NCBI GenBank assembly: GCA_003116995.1
Contig: BDSL01000004.1
Location: forward strand, 930,001 to 994,000
Origin: Yamagishiella unicocca
Taxonomy: Eukaryota > Chlorophyta > Chlorophyceae > Chlamydomonadales > Volvocaceae
DNA: 64,000 nt
Direction of reading: 5' to 3'
A program made the translations under genes and the position numbers. Shown in pieces: positions 1 through 11,262 of this stretch (positions are counted from its first letter, which is position 1; every line of letters starts with the position of its first letter). Under the pieces are notes generated by a model. The model made no database searches. It was not told where the DNA came from and saw nothing but the letters and a program-made list of their open reading frames with translations.

Positions 1-8
1 TCGAGTTC

Positions 9-62
9 GTGCCACCAGACGACATGCTAACATTCGTGCCACCAGACGATATGCTAACATTC
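9..62. repeat. 27-bp tandem duplication
   Basis: Two adjacent 27-bp copies (9..35 and 36..62) differ at one base (gacgac versus gacgat). They lie upstream of the first recognisable RNase H2A exon, so they are probably intronic. Confidence 0.85.
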
Positions 63-157
63 GTGATTCCTTGGACTCTTGCCAATGACTCCCTCGCCGA
101 TCTTGCCCGTGTTGCCATGCCCCTGGTTGAATGCACGTATACGTTCGGCACTGGCAG

Positions 158-1179
158 ATATATGTCGACACTGTGGGCGACCCGGACCGCCACCGCGAAC
201 GGCTGAGTCGCGCCTTTCCCGACATCGAGTTTACTGTCTGTCCCAAGGCCGACTCGCTGTAAGGCGTGGTACTGTACAGCCATGTGTGAGGGGTTTGGCA
301 AGGAGACACGGTTACACGACATAGGAGACGAGAGGCCAGAAACGTGCGAGGGAGATGCGCGAAGGCATGCGCTGCGTTCTTCGTTGCCTTTCTGAACTGC
401 TGCAACTTGCAATGTGGCCTCATTGCTCAGGTACCCCGTGGTGAGCGCAGCCAGCATTGTCGCCAAGGTGCTGCGCGACAGGGCGCTGACCGAGTGCCAG
501 AAGGTGGGGAGTGGCACGCCCCTAATTGTGATAACGGTTTCGACGGAGGGGCCGGTCCTCTAGTCCCGCCGCCCACCGCGCAGAATAATCCACGCGGCCA
601 TGCCAGCCTGCCAATATTTACATCTCCCCGTCACGTGGTGATGTGACATGTGTCCCACATGCTGTGAACCGCATCGCCGTCAGAGCCTGGGACTGCAAGG
701 CGAGGTGGGCACGGGGTACCCAGGCGACGCGGCGACGGTGACCTGGCTGAAGGAGCATGTGCACCCTGTCTTTGGATTCCCGCCGCTGGTGCGCCACAGC
801 TGGGAGACGTGCGCCAGGTACGCCGACCGTGCTGCGAGCCTGTAATGCGCGACTGAAGCCCCCATACCAACTTATGTTCTTATCTGTGCATGACGCTGCG
901 GTTGAGAACGTGTCCTTCGTCGGGAACGATGGGGTAAAGCTCTTGACATAGAGAGGTGACGGCGTCGTAAACTGATGCAGGATGTTGGAGCCTCCTGAAG
1001 CGGTGACAATGAAGTTCGAAGCGGATGAGGGTGCGGACGGCGGCGGCGCGGGCGGCCCTGCCCAGCAGCGCCTCAACTTCGCGCGGCCTGGCGGAGCTGG
1101 CTTGGTAGAAACCAGCGGTCTGGGCCGCCACACATTCTTCCGGACCCGGAAGTTGCAGCGCATAACTGAGGCGTTTTAG
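158..1179 (+). CDS. RNASEH2A: Ribonuclease H2 catalytic subunit A, 3' part (5' exons outside window)
   Basis: Cleaves RNA in RNA:DNA hybrids and nicks at single ribonucleotides in nuclear DNA. Exons read as 158..258, 431..503, 684..817 and 981..1179 (168 codons plus TAG), with all phases closing. Two of the four family active-site acids are visible: the Asp in YVDTVGDP and the Asp in PKADSL, 28 residues apart as in the human subunit. These are followed by YPVVSAASI, then TWLKEHVHPVFGFP and VRHSWETCARM. The tail HTFFRTRKLQRITEAF matches the basic/aromatic end of eukaryotic RNASEH2A. The first two catalytic acids (the DE pair) must lie upstream of base 1. The exon before 158 was not found, and bases 1-157 look like intron. 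The gene converges on the DnaJ gene. Confidence 0.88.
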
Positions 1180-2309
1180 GCGGACTGTCCGATGTTGAGG
1201 TCCATGTGTTGTCCAAATCGTGTAGCCACGCGCACCCGCTGTGCAAACGAACAGCAGTCTCATAAGCTACCGGTGGGACGCGTCAGGTAGTTCGAGCCGG
1301 ACGTGTCAAGGGACCGAATGCGGATCATCAGCTCAGTCCCCATCAGATCATTGGCTAGGTCCCCATCGACGGCATCCCTGAGGGTATACGTCAGTAAGCC
1401 AGGCAGGACGTGGCTTGGATTGAGCAATTATTTTTCAGTTGTAGTGTCACGGCTCTTGCTCGCCCCTAATTTCGTGCCGTATTCCGACAGTGGGATCCGA
1501 ATCGTTTACAGTCGACAGCACTTGCAGCCACGGCCATTTTAGCATGACTAGAAGCGAGTTGGCGTCTCTCCCAAATGCATGTACGCGGGTGTTGGTCCAA
1601 AGCTCCGCGCCCAGTCCAGAATTTTATCAATCCTGAGCGTACTCGCTGCTGCGAATCCATGTTAGGCTACGCGCTAATGTTATCATGCATCACTCACGCT
1701 GCGCATTAGCCCCATGACGAGGGGCCGACAGACATTCCTGCTTAGTTAAATCAGTTAGTGCATGTCTTTCAGTCGCTGCATTCCACTCAGTCCTGCTACA
1801 TGTGCGCGTGAACCGCTCACAACAACGTCAACCAGTGTAGTCCCCGTGACTACTTCTGGCGTAAACCTCACATGGCATATCCCTACATTCGTCCCTCACT
1901 GCTTGCCATTCGACTGATTCTACCCATGCTGCGAAGCAAAGCGCTGTCAGCTTTGCCCTTCAAATCCATCAGCAACGAAGCGCGATTTCCCCAGCGCAAC
2001 ACTTATGCGGCTCCTCAGAGCGCACTGCTGGCTGAAGTTGGCCACATGCCAAGATGAACCCAACGACACCCCTTACCTCCGCGCATCCCACCTACCCAAA
2101 TGTCAGCTCCTCATAGCAGTCAAGTCACAGAAAAGAAATCGGAGACATGACGAGACGCAGCATACTCCTAGACAGCTGCATGCACCTCAGCACCAAGGTA
2201 TTATGGCACACAGCTGTCTGCTGCGGCTGCCGCTGGACATCAGCCTCCTCTTGGGGATGCGTGCTGCAAACAAGCCAACGCTGTCTGGCAAGCTGACCAA
2301 TGCATCCAT
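1180..2309. other. Intergenic, convergent 3' ends
   Basis: This lies between the RNase H2A stop and the DnaJ stop and probably holds both 3' UTRs. The short open frames here lack splice-consistent extension or recognisable motifs. I see no RNA gene. Confidence 0.6.
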
Positions 2310-5081
2310 TTACTGCTGAGCGCACTGCACCCGTTGCCCCCGAGGCATATCGTCATCCTCGTCAGAATCATAGCTCTCGCCGACGCCCTTCGCAATGTTA
2401 ACGCGTGACTTCAGCTCCGACTCGATGTCAGTGATATTGGTGATCTTTTGCACGTCCTCGGCGTCGTCCACATCCATGGCGCCGGTGCCGTTGGCGGCAG
2501 CGGATGGCATCGGCAGAGCTGCCCTGATCGCCACCGCCTGTGCCTCCGTGACTGTCTCCGGAAACTCAACGTTGAAACGTACGTACATGTTGCCCTTCTG
2601 GTAGGGCCGGCCGTGGAACGGCATGCCCTCATCGTGCAGGCACTTGAATGTCCCAGGCTTGATGACCTCGCCTGCAATTGATAGGACGCGGTAAAACAAT
2701 GAACGGCAGTCGGTGAACATTCCTTGTGATAAGACAGTGCTGTGGTCGCCGGCGCGTCTCAACACGCAATTATATTTCTTGCCATTTCAAGGGATGTAAC
2801 GTTACTTTGCTGCAGGCGACCAATAAGCGCGACCAATTGCCCGACACGAACGACCCACATCACAAACAGCGTACAACTTGACATTTAACCTAAACCCTAC
2901 CATCATCAACCGGAAAGAATCAACGAAAACCTTGCCGTCCTTAACGGGGATGATAAGCCGTAAACCCTCTATTGCTAGGTTCTAACGAAATGCAGCACCG
3001 ATATATGACCAGGTGTAGCGGTACTCAGCTCCTAGGCCAGTTGCTTAACACGCCAGTTCAGCATTTCTCCTTCTAAGCTGGTATGTTAGGGCGTCAGCCT
3101 TAGGGCTTGAGGCGAAGCATGCCCAACGCAACCCTAACCTAGGATTAACTTCTGGACGGAAGCCGCAACTGCTTTGCGCTGCCTGGAATCGAGGTCGCCG
3201 TCAAGGATATACCGCCTATGCACGCCCAGAAAGCTGCAAATAGCAATACACCGCCAAAAATCGCAACTGATACTGATCAAAGAACGTCCCGGGCATACAA
3301 CTGTTCCAAAACGTGAGTCGGCGCGTATTACACATTTTCCTACCTTGAGGAATCGTGACGCGCAGCACACGCCCGTCCAGGTGCTTGAAGTTGAAGCTGC
3401 AGCCAGTGAGTGCCTCCGTGAGCGAGATAGTCCGCTCCATAACTAGGTCCACACCCGCGCGCTGGAAAACGTCGTGCTCCTTCTGCACCACGACTAGGAT
3501 GATGTCACCAGGGGCCAGGCCCGGTTCCGAGCAGCCAGCCTCTCCGCGCAGAGTGATGCGCGAACCGTGCTTCATGCCCGCTTCGATGTGCACCTCAAAC
3601 GTCTTCTTGTCCGCCACCAGGCATTTGCCCTTGCAGCTGGTGCACTGATCGCCTGTGGACACCATGGCAGGTCAAAGGTTTCATGAGGTTTCATGATGGC
3701 AGCCGTGCAGTGTGCACCGCCAGCACTTCAGGCAGATTCCGCCCCGGCTAACGCTCAAATACCGACCTATTCCGGCTGCGTGTCGCATGGAAAATGTGTT
3801 TGACAAAGGGATCAGCAAGAAAGGGATAATATGCCAACCAAGTAACCATGTTGGTGCAGACATATGCCATCGAGTCTTCCCAAGCCAAACCGTACGCGCA
3901 CAGGCAACTTTCATGCCTTCCCATGCTGCTTACCCTGCGGCGTGCTGTAGCCGGTGCCAGCACAGCTACCGCACTTAGACTGGATCTGCTGCATCATGCC
4001 CGGTCCCAGAGGGCGCAGATGAACCTGCACGCCTGTTCCTTGGCAAAGCTGCGGGGCGGTGAAGGAAGACGCGTTGAAGGCAGATGATCAAGCCAGGGAC
4101 ACGAGCTGCGAGGGCCTGGCAGAGCGACAACAGCGAAGTTCGGCTGCAAGACAGTCATTGCGATTGATGCTTATAACTACAAGTGCCTTAAGGCCTGCTG
4201 ATGCAGACCGCCGCCGAGCCCCGGCGTCGTACGGGAGGTGAGGTGCGACGAACCGTCGCGGCTGGATAAAAACGCACCTGGCACTCGTAACGTTTGCCCG
4301 TCTTGGAGCCGGAACCACGACATGCATCGCAAGGCAGCTGGCGTGACATAGACAGCTTCCTGCGCAACGCGAATGAGCGACTCGAGTTGTTGGCTTTGGG
4401 AAACATACATAAACGCTTTAGGGCGCATATTGGAGAAAGTTTCTTCATAGTACCCACTTGGTGCCACCGCTGTACAGGTCCTCGAGCGATACTTGCAGCT
4501 TGTGCACCACATCCTCGCTCTTGCGCTCTCGCGCCCGGCCACCGCCGCGGCCGCCCATGCCGAACATTTGCTCAAACAAATCTGACATGCCACCGCCTCC
4601 ACCGCCGCCGCCCATGCCCTCCTTGAGGGCGTCCTCGCCATACTGCAGAACAGCACAGCAGTCAGTGGCAAAGAAGGCTACACCATAAAGCGCCTCAGCA
4701 GTGCGCGCACCTGGTCGTAAATCTCCTTCTTTTTGGGATCTTTCAGCACGTCATACGCCTCGTTAATCTCCTTGAACTTATCCGGGTCACCGCCTGCAAT
4801 CCCGCCGGACGTGTGCATGCGAATAGAGCGTTAGCTCACGCACGAGGTGCTGACGCATACTATGAAAGTGCTATTCTCCATCAGAATAGCTCACCCTTGT
4901 CAGGATGCAGCTTGAGCGCGAGCTTCCTATGAGCCTTCTTGATCTCATCCGGGGTCGAGTCCTTGGAAACGGCCAGTAGATCATAGTACCGCGTGTTGTT
5001 GACTTTCTTTGGGGGTCCACGGGACGGCATCTCGCCGAAGCCACCACCGCCCATGCCCCCGAAGGGGAAGCCGCCGAACAT
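2310..5081 (-). CDS. Type I (class A) DnaJ/HSP40 co-chaperone with farnesylation motif
   Basis: Stimulates HSP70 ATPase and hands over unfolded clients, mainly in the cytosol and at membranes. Exons in transcript order are 5081..4895, 4793..4711, 4642..4458, 4359..4278, 4048..3934, 3652..3344 and 2671..2310. They total 1,323 nt, giving 440 residues. The J domain follows a Gly/Phe-rich start, with HPD at residues 59-61. A Gly-rich linker leads to the zinc-finger region with four CxxC units: [13 protein letters not shown] preceded by C-x-L, CGSCAGTG and CTSCKGK. The C-terminal substrate domain ends in an acidic stretch and the last four residues CAQQ, a CaaX box identical to that of plant J2/J3 proteins. 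This start was chosen because it is the first ATG in the J-domain exon. It is transcribed in the same direction as the AKR2-like gene upstream. Confidence 0.95.
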
Positions 5082-5506
5082 TGCTGGTACGCCTGCCTAT
5101 GCTCTCGGCAAGCCGTGGAGCTAAGGACAAGCCGGGTCGCCGGCGATAACCTTTGAAACGAAGAAGGACTTTACAAACAAACAATAGGGTCCGCGGCAGC
5201 TTAAAGGTCGCCCCACCATTTCCGTACTTCGCCTTACTAGACTCTTCTCGGCCGTGCATCCTTGCAACGAGAAATTCCGGCAACACGATGTCGGACCGCT
5301 CACATTATGTCCTACATCAACCTCTATAATAACAAATGCCTTCCTCAGCAGGCTCTTCGGTGTGCGCCGATCCCCGTGGCCGATCCCAAGCAAGACGTCC
5401 ACCAACCGTGAAACCGGAGATATGGCGTAACCAGAAATGTCTGGGTAGACTGTTAAATTTGGAAACCTGATGCTTGATGGCAATAGGTTTCGGAAGCTTG
5501 AACCAT
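5082..5506. other. Intergenic between DnaJ start and AKR2-like stop
   Basis: These 425 bases presumably hold the DnaJ promoter and 5' UTR and the 3' UTR of the AKR2-like gene. No coding exon was recognised. Confidence 0.55.
5171..5175 (-). terminator. Candidate TGTAA polyadenylation signal
   Basis: TGTAA on the minus strand lies about 330 nt after the stop of the AKR2-like gene and only 90 nt upstream of the DnaJ start. This is a plausible chlorophyte-type poly(A) signal, judged by motif and position only. Confidence 0.35.
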
Positions 5507-8363
5507 TCACACCTGCAAGCGCTTGAGTAGCTCCTGGTCTACATTGACCGGGTTCCGACCGTCCAACCTGTTTTGTACAGGGAGGAGCGTCCGGGAAGGG
5601 CCAGATCCCTTTAGAAGAGAGGCGGACAACATATGACGGGTGCAAAAACTTGGATGATACAGGTGCCAGTTGTAACACAGTTGAAACCCGTAACAGCATG
5701 CCGGGTAGGCGGGTACACACTGTGTGACAATAAACACTGTGCCCGTTCGTGGTCGGGCTGGGGGGCCCACATTAAAACCGACTGGTACACAGTAGAGGCC
5801 ACCGCAATGTGTATGCGACACATAAGAAGTTCAATCGTGCCTAAAAGGAGGAGGACTTCATGCAAACTGCTTCGGAATCTCTCGCAGTGGGCTGTGGTGC
5901 CGTCCGTCCCATTGAAAAAAGTGTCCTGCACTGCCATCCTAACAGCACGAGTGCACAGGGAGAGAAGGTAGCCAAAGACAGTAGCGGCCTACGACAGCTA
6001 ATCTTGCCCCGATGGCCGACAGGTATCAGAAACGTGACTTGTGACACGGAATAGCATGATGGGTAGATGAATGCTTGTACAGGGACCCCATCCAAGTCAT
6101 GCGGCTCTCATAAGCGTGAACCTGGCACCCACTTTGCAAGCTCCAACGGAGTCTTTCCGGTGTTGTTCTGGACAGTCTTGTCCGCGCCAGCGTCCAGGAG
6201 CATGCGCGCCAATGTCGTACGCCCGTACCCGCAGGCGTAATGCAGCGGCGTGTTGTTCATGCTGTCACGCACCTCCAGGTCGGCGCCCTCGTCTGCATAT
6301 GTACGTTCCCCGCGGAAGATAGGAAGAGAGACACAGGATACCCTTAGGTTTGTTGCAAAAAGCTTCTCGAGCCCCAATGAGCATCATACGGTAAAACGTT
6401 ATCGCCTCGGACAACCTACCCATGAGCATCTTTGCGATGACTGGGTGATCGTAAGCCACCGAGTAATGCAAGGCCGTCCGGCCCTGCGTCGAGGAGGCAC
6501 CAAAGGCCGAAGCCAACCGGCAGGCAGCGCAAAGGACAGAAGCATCTTGCGTCAGTTCCGTCTGCAGCCACGCGCCATCTCCAAAGGCGTGGCCAGAGCA
6601 ACCACCTACCTGCCCGTCAGCTTCGTTGATGTCCTTCCCGATAGCCATGAAGTCTTCAACGGCCTCCTCGTCGCCATACCTGTCAAACCGCGCGGGAGAG
6701 TAGTAAAGCGGCGCTCAAAAAATTGGCGTCTTAGGATGAGAGACACATTTTCCCAAATTCGTGGCTCGGCACTGCGCATCTCAAGATTGGAAGCGCTCCG
6801 TCAATGCAACAGTGATAATCTCCAATGTCCGGAATGTGCTATGCCAAAATTGATGTTGACACCGCATGACAGCACGGCCTCTCAACGCTCTCGGCATACC
6901 CCAGTGTATGGGCTGCATAACACGACACTATTTGCACCAGGCATCCTTACTTGGCAGCATCGCGAATGTTGTTGATTTCTGGTGCAGGGGGCGGCACGCC
7001 TGTTGTCGGTCCCACCGGTGCCGCCATGGGGGCCGCACCCGCACCCCCTACAGGCGCCACGTCCCCGATCTTCTCTCCCAGCTTCGACAAGAACGTGGGG
7101 TCATTGTAATACTTCATGAGCGCCTGGGGGTGAGTAAGTCAGGGAAGCACAGTCACGAACCGCACGCAGAGGGGCTCATCCAGCGTGGAGGGAAAGAGCT
7201 GATGACCGAGGTGAAGATGGATGCTGGATCCAAACCTTCGCGTTTGAGAGGTCAAGCGGCTCAACAATCACAATAGCTGAACGCCAGGTTTTGCACGTTG
7301 GCCGGAGCTGCCTCGTGAACACCGCTATGTAAGGTAGCTGGCGACAGTGGGCCCAGAACCCTGATCCAGCTGCACCCAGCGTCCGTTGGTCTGGCTTCAA
7401 GTCAATGCTTACTGGATCCCAGGCATCCTACCTGCATACCACCCTTCTGGATGTCCGCGAAGATCTCAGCGAACTCTGCAAGTGCAGTGACGTAAGTACG
7501 GGGTAGGACGTTTTGGATCTGAAGTAAGCATCACTTTCCGGAATTCTCACATTTGGCCACGGAATCCATGTTTGGCAACATACGCTTGACCGTGGTAGAA
7601 CCCGTGCGTTTGGCAGGCAGCCGCGAAATCCATTCGAGTTCCTAGCCTATGCGCATGTTGCTGTACGTGACAAGGATCATGTGCGCATGACATAACTAGC
7701 AACAGACCCACAAGTGACATGACACCATAGGTGGCATGGAGGGGAAGCCCCCGGAGAATGGAGCTGGCTCTATCGGTTCGTCATTATGAACTGTTTCACC
7801 CTGCAACATCGTACGGTGTGCTGCGCCCACAACGTCCACACAAAGTGAACATGGAGGACGAATGATCCCCAGCTTCCATCCAACACAGATGACAAAACGC
7901 CTAGAGGACTTCGCTGTATGGACACGGTTTTGGGCGTCTCCACGCCCCCGTACAATGAACCATCACTGGAACCCCATGCACTCGACATGTGTGTGTCTGT
8001 GTGTGGCAAACTAGGCCAGCTGGGCCATCGGACTTCGTGGCTCCGCTGCGATTCACCCATATGGACCCGTACCCCATACCCACCTGGGTCGTTCTTCAGG
8101 GCCTGCATACGCTGCTGCAGCTGTTGGTTCTGCATCATGGACTGCATTTCGGCCATCTGCTTCTGCATCTCCGGCTTCTTCATCATCTCTTGCATCTGCT
8201 GCATTTGCTTTTGGAAGTTGGGGTCCTTCATTTTCTCCATAAGTTCTTTCATCTGCATCGGATTGGGACCAGATTGCCTTTTGACATTCCTTGTCACCGC
8301 GACGGCGGGAGTGAAAGGCGCTGGGCGGCGACCAACGCCGGCCTTGCAGCTGCGAGTCAGCAT
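5507..8363 (-). CDS. AKR2-like protein (STI1-type region plus ankyrin repeats) with plastid-type leader
   Basis: Exons are 8363..8084, 7475..7432, 7123..6951, 6679..6610, 6483..6420, 6292..6133 and 5567..5507, giving 283 residues. The start is the ATG at 8363; the frame stays open slightly upstream but only from a GTG. Residues 1-30 are rich in Arg, Ala, Pro and Thr without acids, like a chloroplast transit peptide. Residues ~35-93 are Met/Gln/Lys-rich helix. Next comes an STI1-like segment with EFAEIFADIQKGG and MKYYNDPTFLSKLGE, closely parallel to the corresponding part of Arabidopsis AKR2A. Two to three ankyrin repeats follow at ~190-263 (GRTALHYSVAYDHP, NTPLHYACGYGR, KTPLELAK). AKR2 is a cytosolic chaperone for chloroplast outer-envelope proteins, so a leader would mean a different place of action. 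Function is inferred from domains only. Confidence 0.85.
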
Positions 8364-9497
8364 GTTGAAGGTTTTCGACACCCCAAAGGTAAAGATATAT
8401 ACGTTAACTACACCTAACTAGTAGGCTAGGCACGTAATGTAAACGCTCAACTTTTTGCAAATGGCGACTGGAGATCCATACGGCGCGCGGTATCGCGTCC
8501 GCATCGCTTGTTCCGCGTCCCGTATAGGCGTCCTTGCAAACCTTGGTATAAACATATTTAATGCTTGCCTGTACTTTTCATAAATTTCTGGCAAAATAGT
8601 CTGCCTACGTACCGGTATAGGCACCTCAGCACCCTTGGGCACCCTTGGGCAACAACGTGTCGCATTACTGCACAATAACACGCCGGGAGAAGCGTTATGA
8701 ATTCCATCGCTGGGGAAGAAGCCCATAGCAGGATATCCCTGACTGATGGTGATTACTCAACGCTCAGGTTCGGGAGGGGTTTGTGTATGGGGCAGTGGAC
8801 AGCAGTGCAGAGTACGGAGCACGGAGAAGCATGGCCAGGCCGGCGTGGGTTCAACGCTTGTATGTTGCCCAGCCTGCAGCAAATCCTCGTTCTACTCTGC
8901 CTGGCTCACATTGTTAACGTGGACTATGGATGTGGCGGTCCATCAACTGTGCCCGCCATGGCTATCGCATGCGGTGGCACGTCATCGTCTGTGGCACTGA
9001 CAGGTTCCATTAGCCCCATGTCACCGTGCAGGTCCTACGGGGCTTATGTGCTGTTGCTACTTGCTTGCACGAGCTCTCGTGGGCTGTGGGGCCGAGGGGG
9101 ACAGGGCGGACCGAGCGCTGCTAACCCGCAGGTACACAACACCTTGAAGTACAGGTAGAAAAAGTGCCTGGAAATGCCCCTTGCCTACGTGTCACTATCT
9201 AGCTTAGTAGGTGATGAAGGCAGATGTCGGCCGGAGCCGGCCGGAGGGGCTTCGGGACGCAGTCTTGGGGCGATGGATCCGTTGATATTAATACCTCTGG
9301 AGAACACATCGACCATCTGTAAGGAGAGGTGTGCTCCGTGCTGATTGCGTTCTTGGGCTCGCGCCCCATACTGCCATACATGAAAGCAGTTGTATCCGTT
9401 GGTGGAAACACAATCGTGAAGTCGGGAGTAGATACGCCAAAAGCTTCTACATAATACTTTGCATGTATAGTTTTACGTCTATTACACCACAAGCAAA
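8364..9497. other. Divergent intergenic region (AKR2-like / HCF164 promoters)
   Basis: This is a head-to-head spacer between two genes for putative plastid proteins. A 153-codon open frame (8697..9158, +) has no recognisable motif or splice partner and is treated as chance. A 10-bp direct repeat (cacccttggg) lies near 8631-8651. Confidence 0.55.
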
Positions 9498-11262
9498 ATG
9501 CAGCAAGTTACGTTCACGCGCTCCGTTTCACTGCCGCGTTGCCGGCTAACACCAGCGAGAGGCTCCAGGTACATAGGAATAACGTTGATCTTCCAAATGG
9601 AGATACCTACGGTTCAGGCTGAGTGTTGCTAACAAAAGCTCCGACGTGCCAGGTTGCACCGACGAGCACTAATAACGCGAGCAGAGAAGCCCACACAGAC
9701 CACTGCAGAGGTAAGCGTATTGTAGCATAACTTTGGGAGGGCGCGCCTCCACTCCTAACGACGCGCCTCTACGCCGCAGGTGAACACAACGCCACCAACT
9801 GTAGCTCCAATTGCCGCGGCGCCCACAACAACAGCGCCAGCACAAAGTGGCAATGCTGGTCTCGCGGTGGGAGCGGTTGCCGCGGCTGTGGTGCTGTTCG
9901 CTGTGATGCGCCTGGGTGGCGGTGAGACGCCCACGCTGGCTGCACTGGAGCAGATGTCCACGCCTCTGGACGTGGCTCTTGTCAATGGCCGCCCGACGCT
10001 AGTGGAATTCTATGCTAACTGGCAAGTGGCCCGCTAGGATGCAAGCGTGGCCAACTGCCTACGGGTGCCATGAAAGAGGAGCACGCGACCTATGCGACAG
10101 CGGTCCTTGCTACATTCATATAGCTTGGACAGTGTGGGGGGCCATCCCAGGCAGTGGACCAGGGGCGCTATTTCGTACGACGGTGTAGAGGCATATGGCC
10201 AGCAGGACTGAATTCATCTATCAACCCTTGTCCAGGGCATATTGGACAGCCCTGCGAGACCGCCAGTCACAACCTGCTCGCTTTGCTCTACAGCCCTTAT
10301 GCTAGTCCTAATCTATGTTGTATTCGCGTCACCCCAACCCTACTTATGCTAGTTGCCTGTCCTTGTTCCGCATCGCACCGTGCCCGTCATCCCCCACTGG
10401 CGTCTAACGCCTGTACTAAACGGTTTTTATCGCATCCACGTGTCTTCCTCGCAACCCCCCATTGGCGTCTCGACAGGTGCGAGGTGTGCCGCGAGCTAGT
10501 ACCGGATGAGTACGAGCTAGGGAAGCGATACCAGGGCAAGGTGCGCCTATGCCATGAAGCCGTTTGGACATGAACCGCACGAAGGAAAGGGTTGTGACTC
10601 CCTTGCGCCTTGCCGTCATTGTTGGGCTCCAAACTTTCTGTTACTCAATTCTTGGGAACGTCGGCACGCGTGGCACTGCCCCCGGCCGTAGTGCGCGGAT
10701 ACTCCGTAGAGTGCCCCCGATCGCAGTTGCATGTGCATGTTACTTGCTTCTCCTGCCTTTCTGCCATTCTGCCACCTTTGTCAACGTTCCCCCTCCCCCA
10801 CGCCAAAATGTGTTACAGGTAAACTTTGTCATGCTTAACATTGAAAACTCGAAGTGGGCACCTGAAGCCGCCGAGTTCGGTGTTCGCGGCATCCCGCACT
10901 TCGTATTCTTTGATAAGGGCGGCGAGCCGCTGGCGGCTGCTGTCGGGCGCGTGCCGCGTCAAGTGCTAGAGAGTAAGTGGTCTGATACCTGGAAGCTCGT
11001 ATACGCGGGCGTGATGTGATGGGAAGGGCAAAGGTCATCTTCAGCCATGTTCATGTCTGCGAAAGTTAGTACCTATCTTTTTGCGTCATCCTTCACCCAT
11101 CCTTATGCGTTTCTGCCTTCGGAACCTACCGCAGGCAACCTGGAGGCATTGGTGACGGACGTGGAGCTGCCATACGCCGGTGCACAGGGCCGGACTTCCA
11201 GCGCAGCGCCCCCTGGCGCCATGGCTGGGCCCCGCCAGGCGATGCCACGTGACCACGCCTAG
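9498..11262 (+). CDS. HCF164: HCF164, thylakoid membrane-anchored thioredoxin-like protein
   Basis: Receives reducing power across the thylakoid membrane (with CcdA in plants) and is needed for cytochrome b6f assembly. Exons are 9498..9568, 9653..9710, 9780..10021, 10477..10540, 10819..10972 and 11135..11262 (717 nt, 238 residues). The first ~43 residues form a basic transit peptide. Thr/Pro/Ala-rich sequence and one hydrophobic helix (~70-86) follow, and then the thioredoxin fold, which would face the lumen. The active site WCEVC is at ~124-128. [25 protein letters not shown] with the cis-Pro, and [10 protein letters not shown] all match the HCF164 family. The intron inside the Trp codon of the active site must use a GC donor (GCAAGT at 10022), because no GT choice keeps the frame. 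Start context is AAAATG. Confidence 0.94.

Noticed and set aside
8697..9158. 153-codon open frame between the AKR2-like and HCF164 genes
   Set aside because: Lies in a divergent promoter region, shows no domain, and has no supporting exon on either side.
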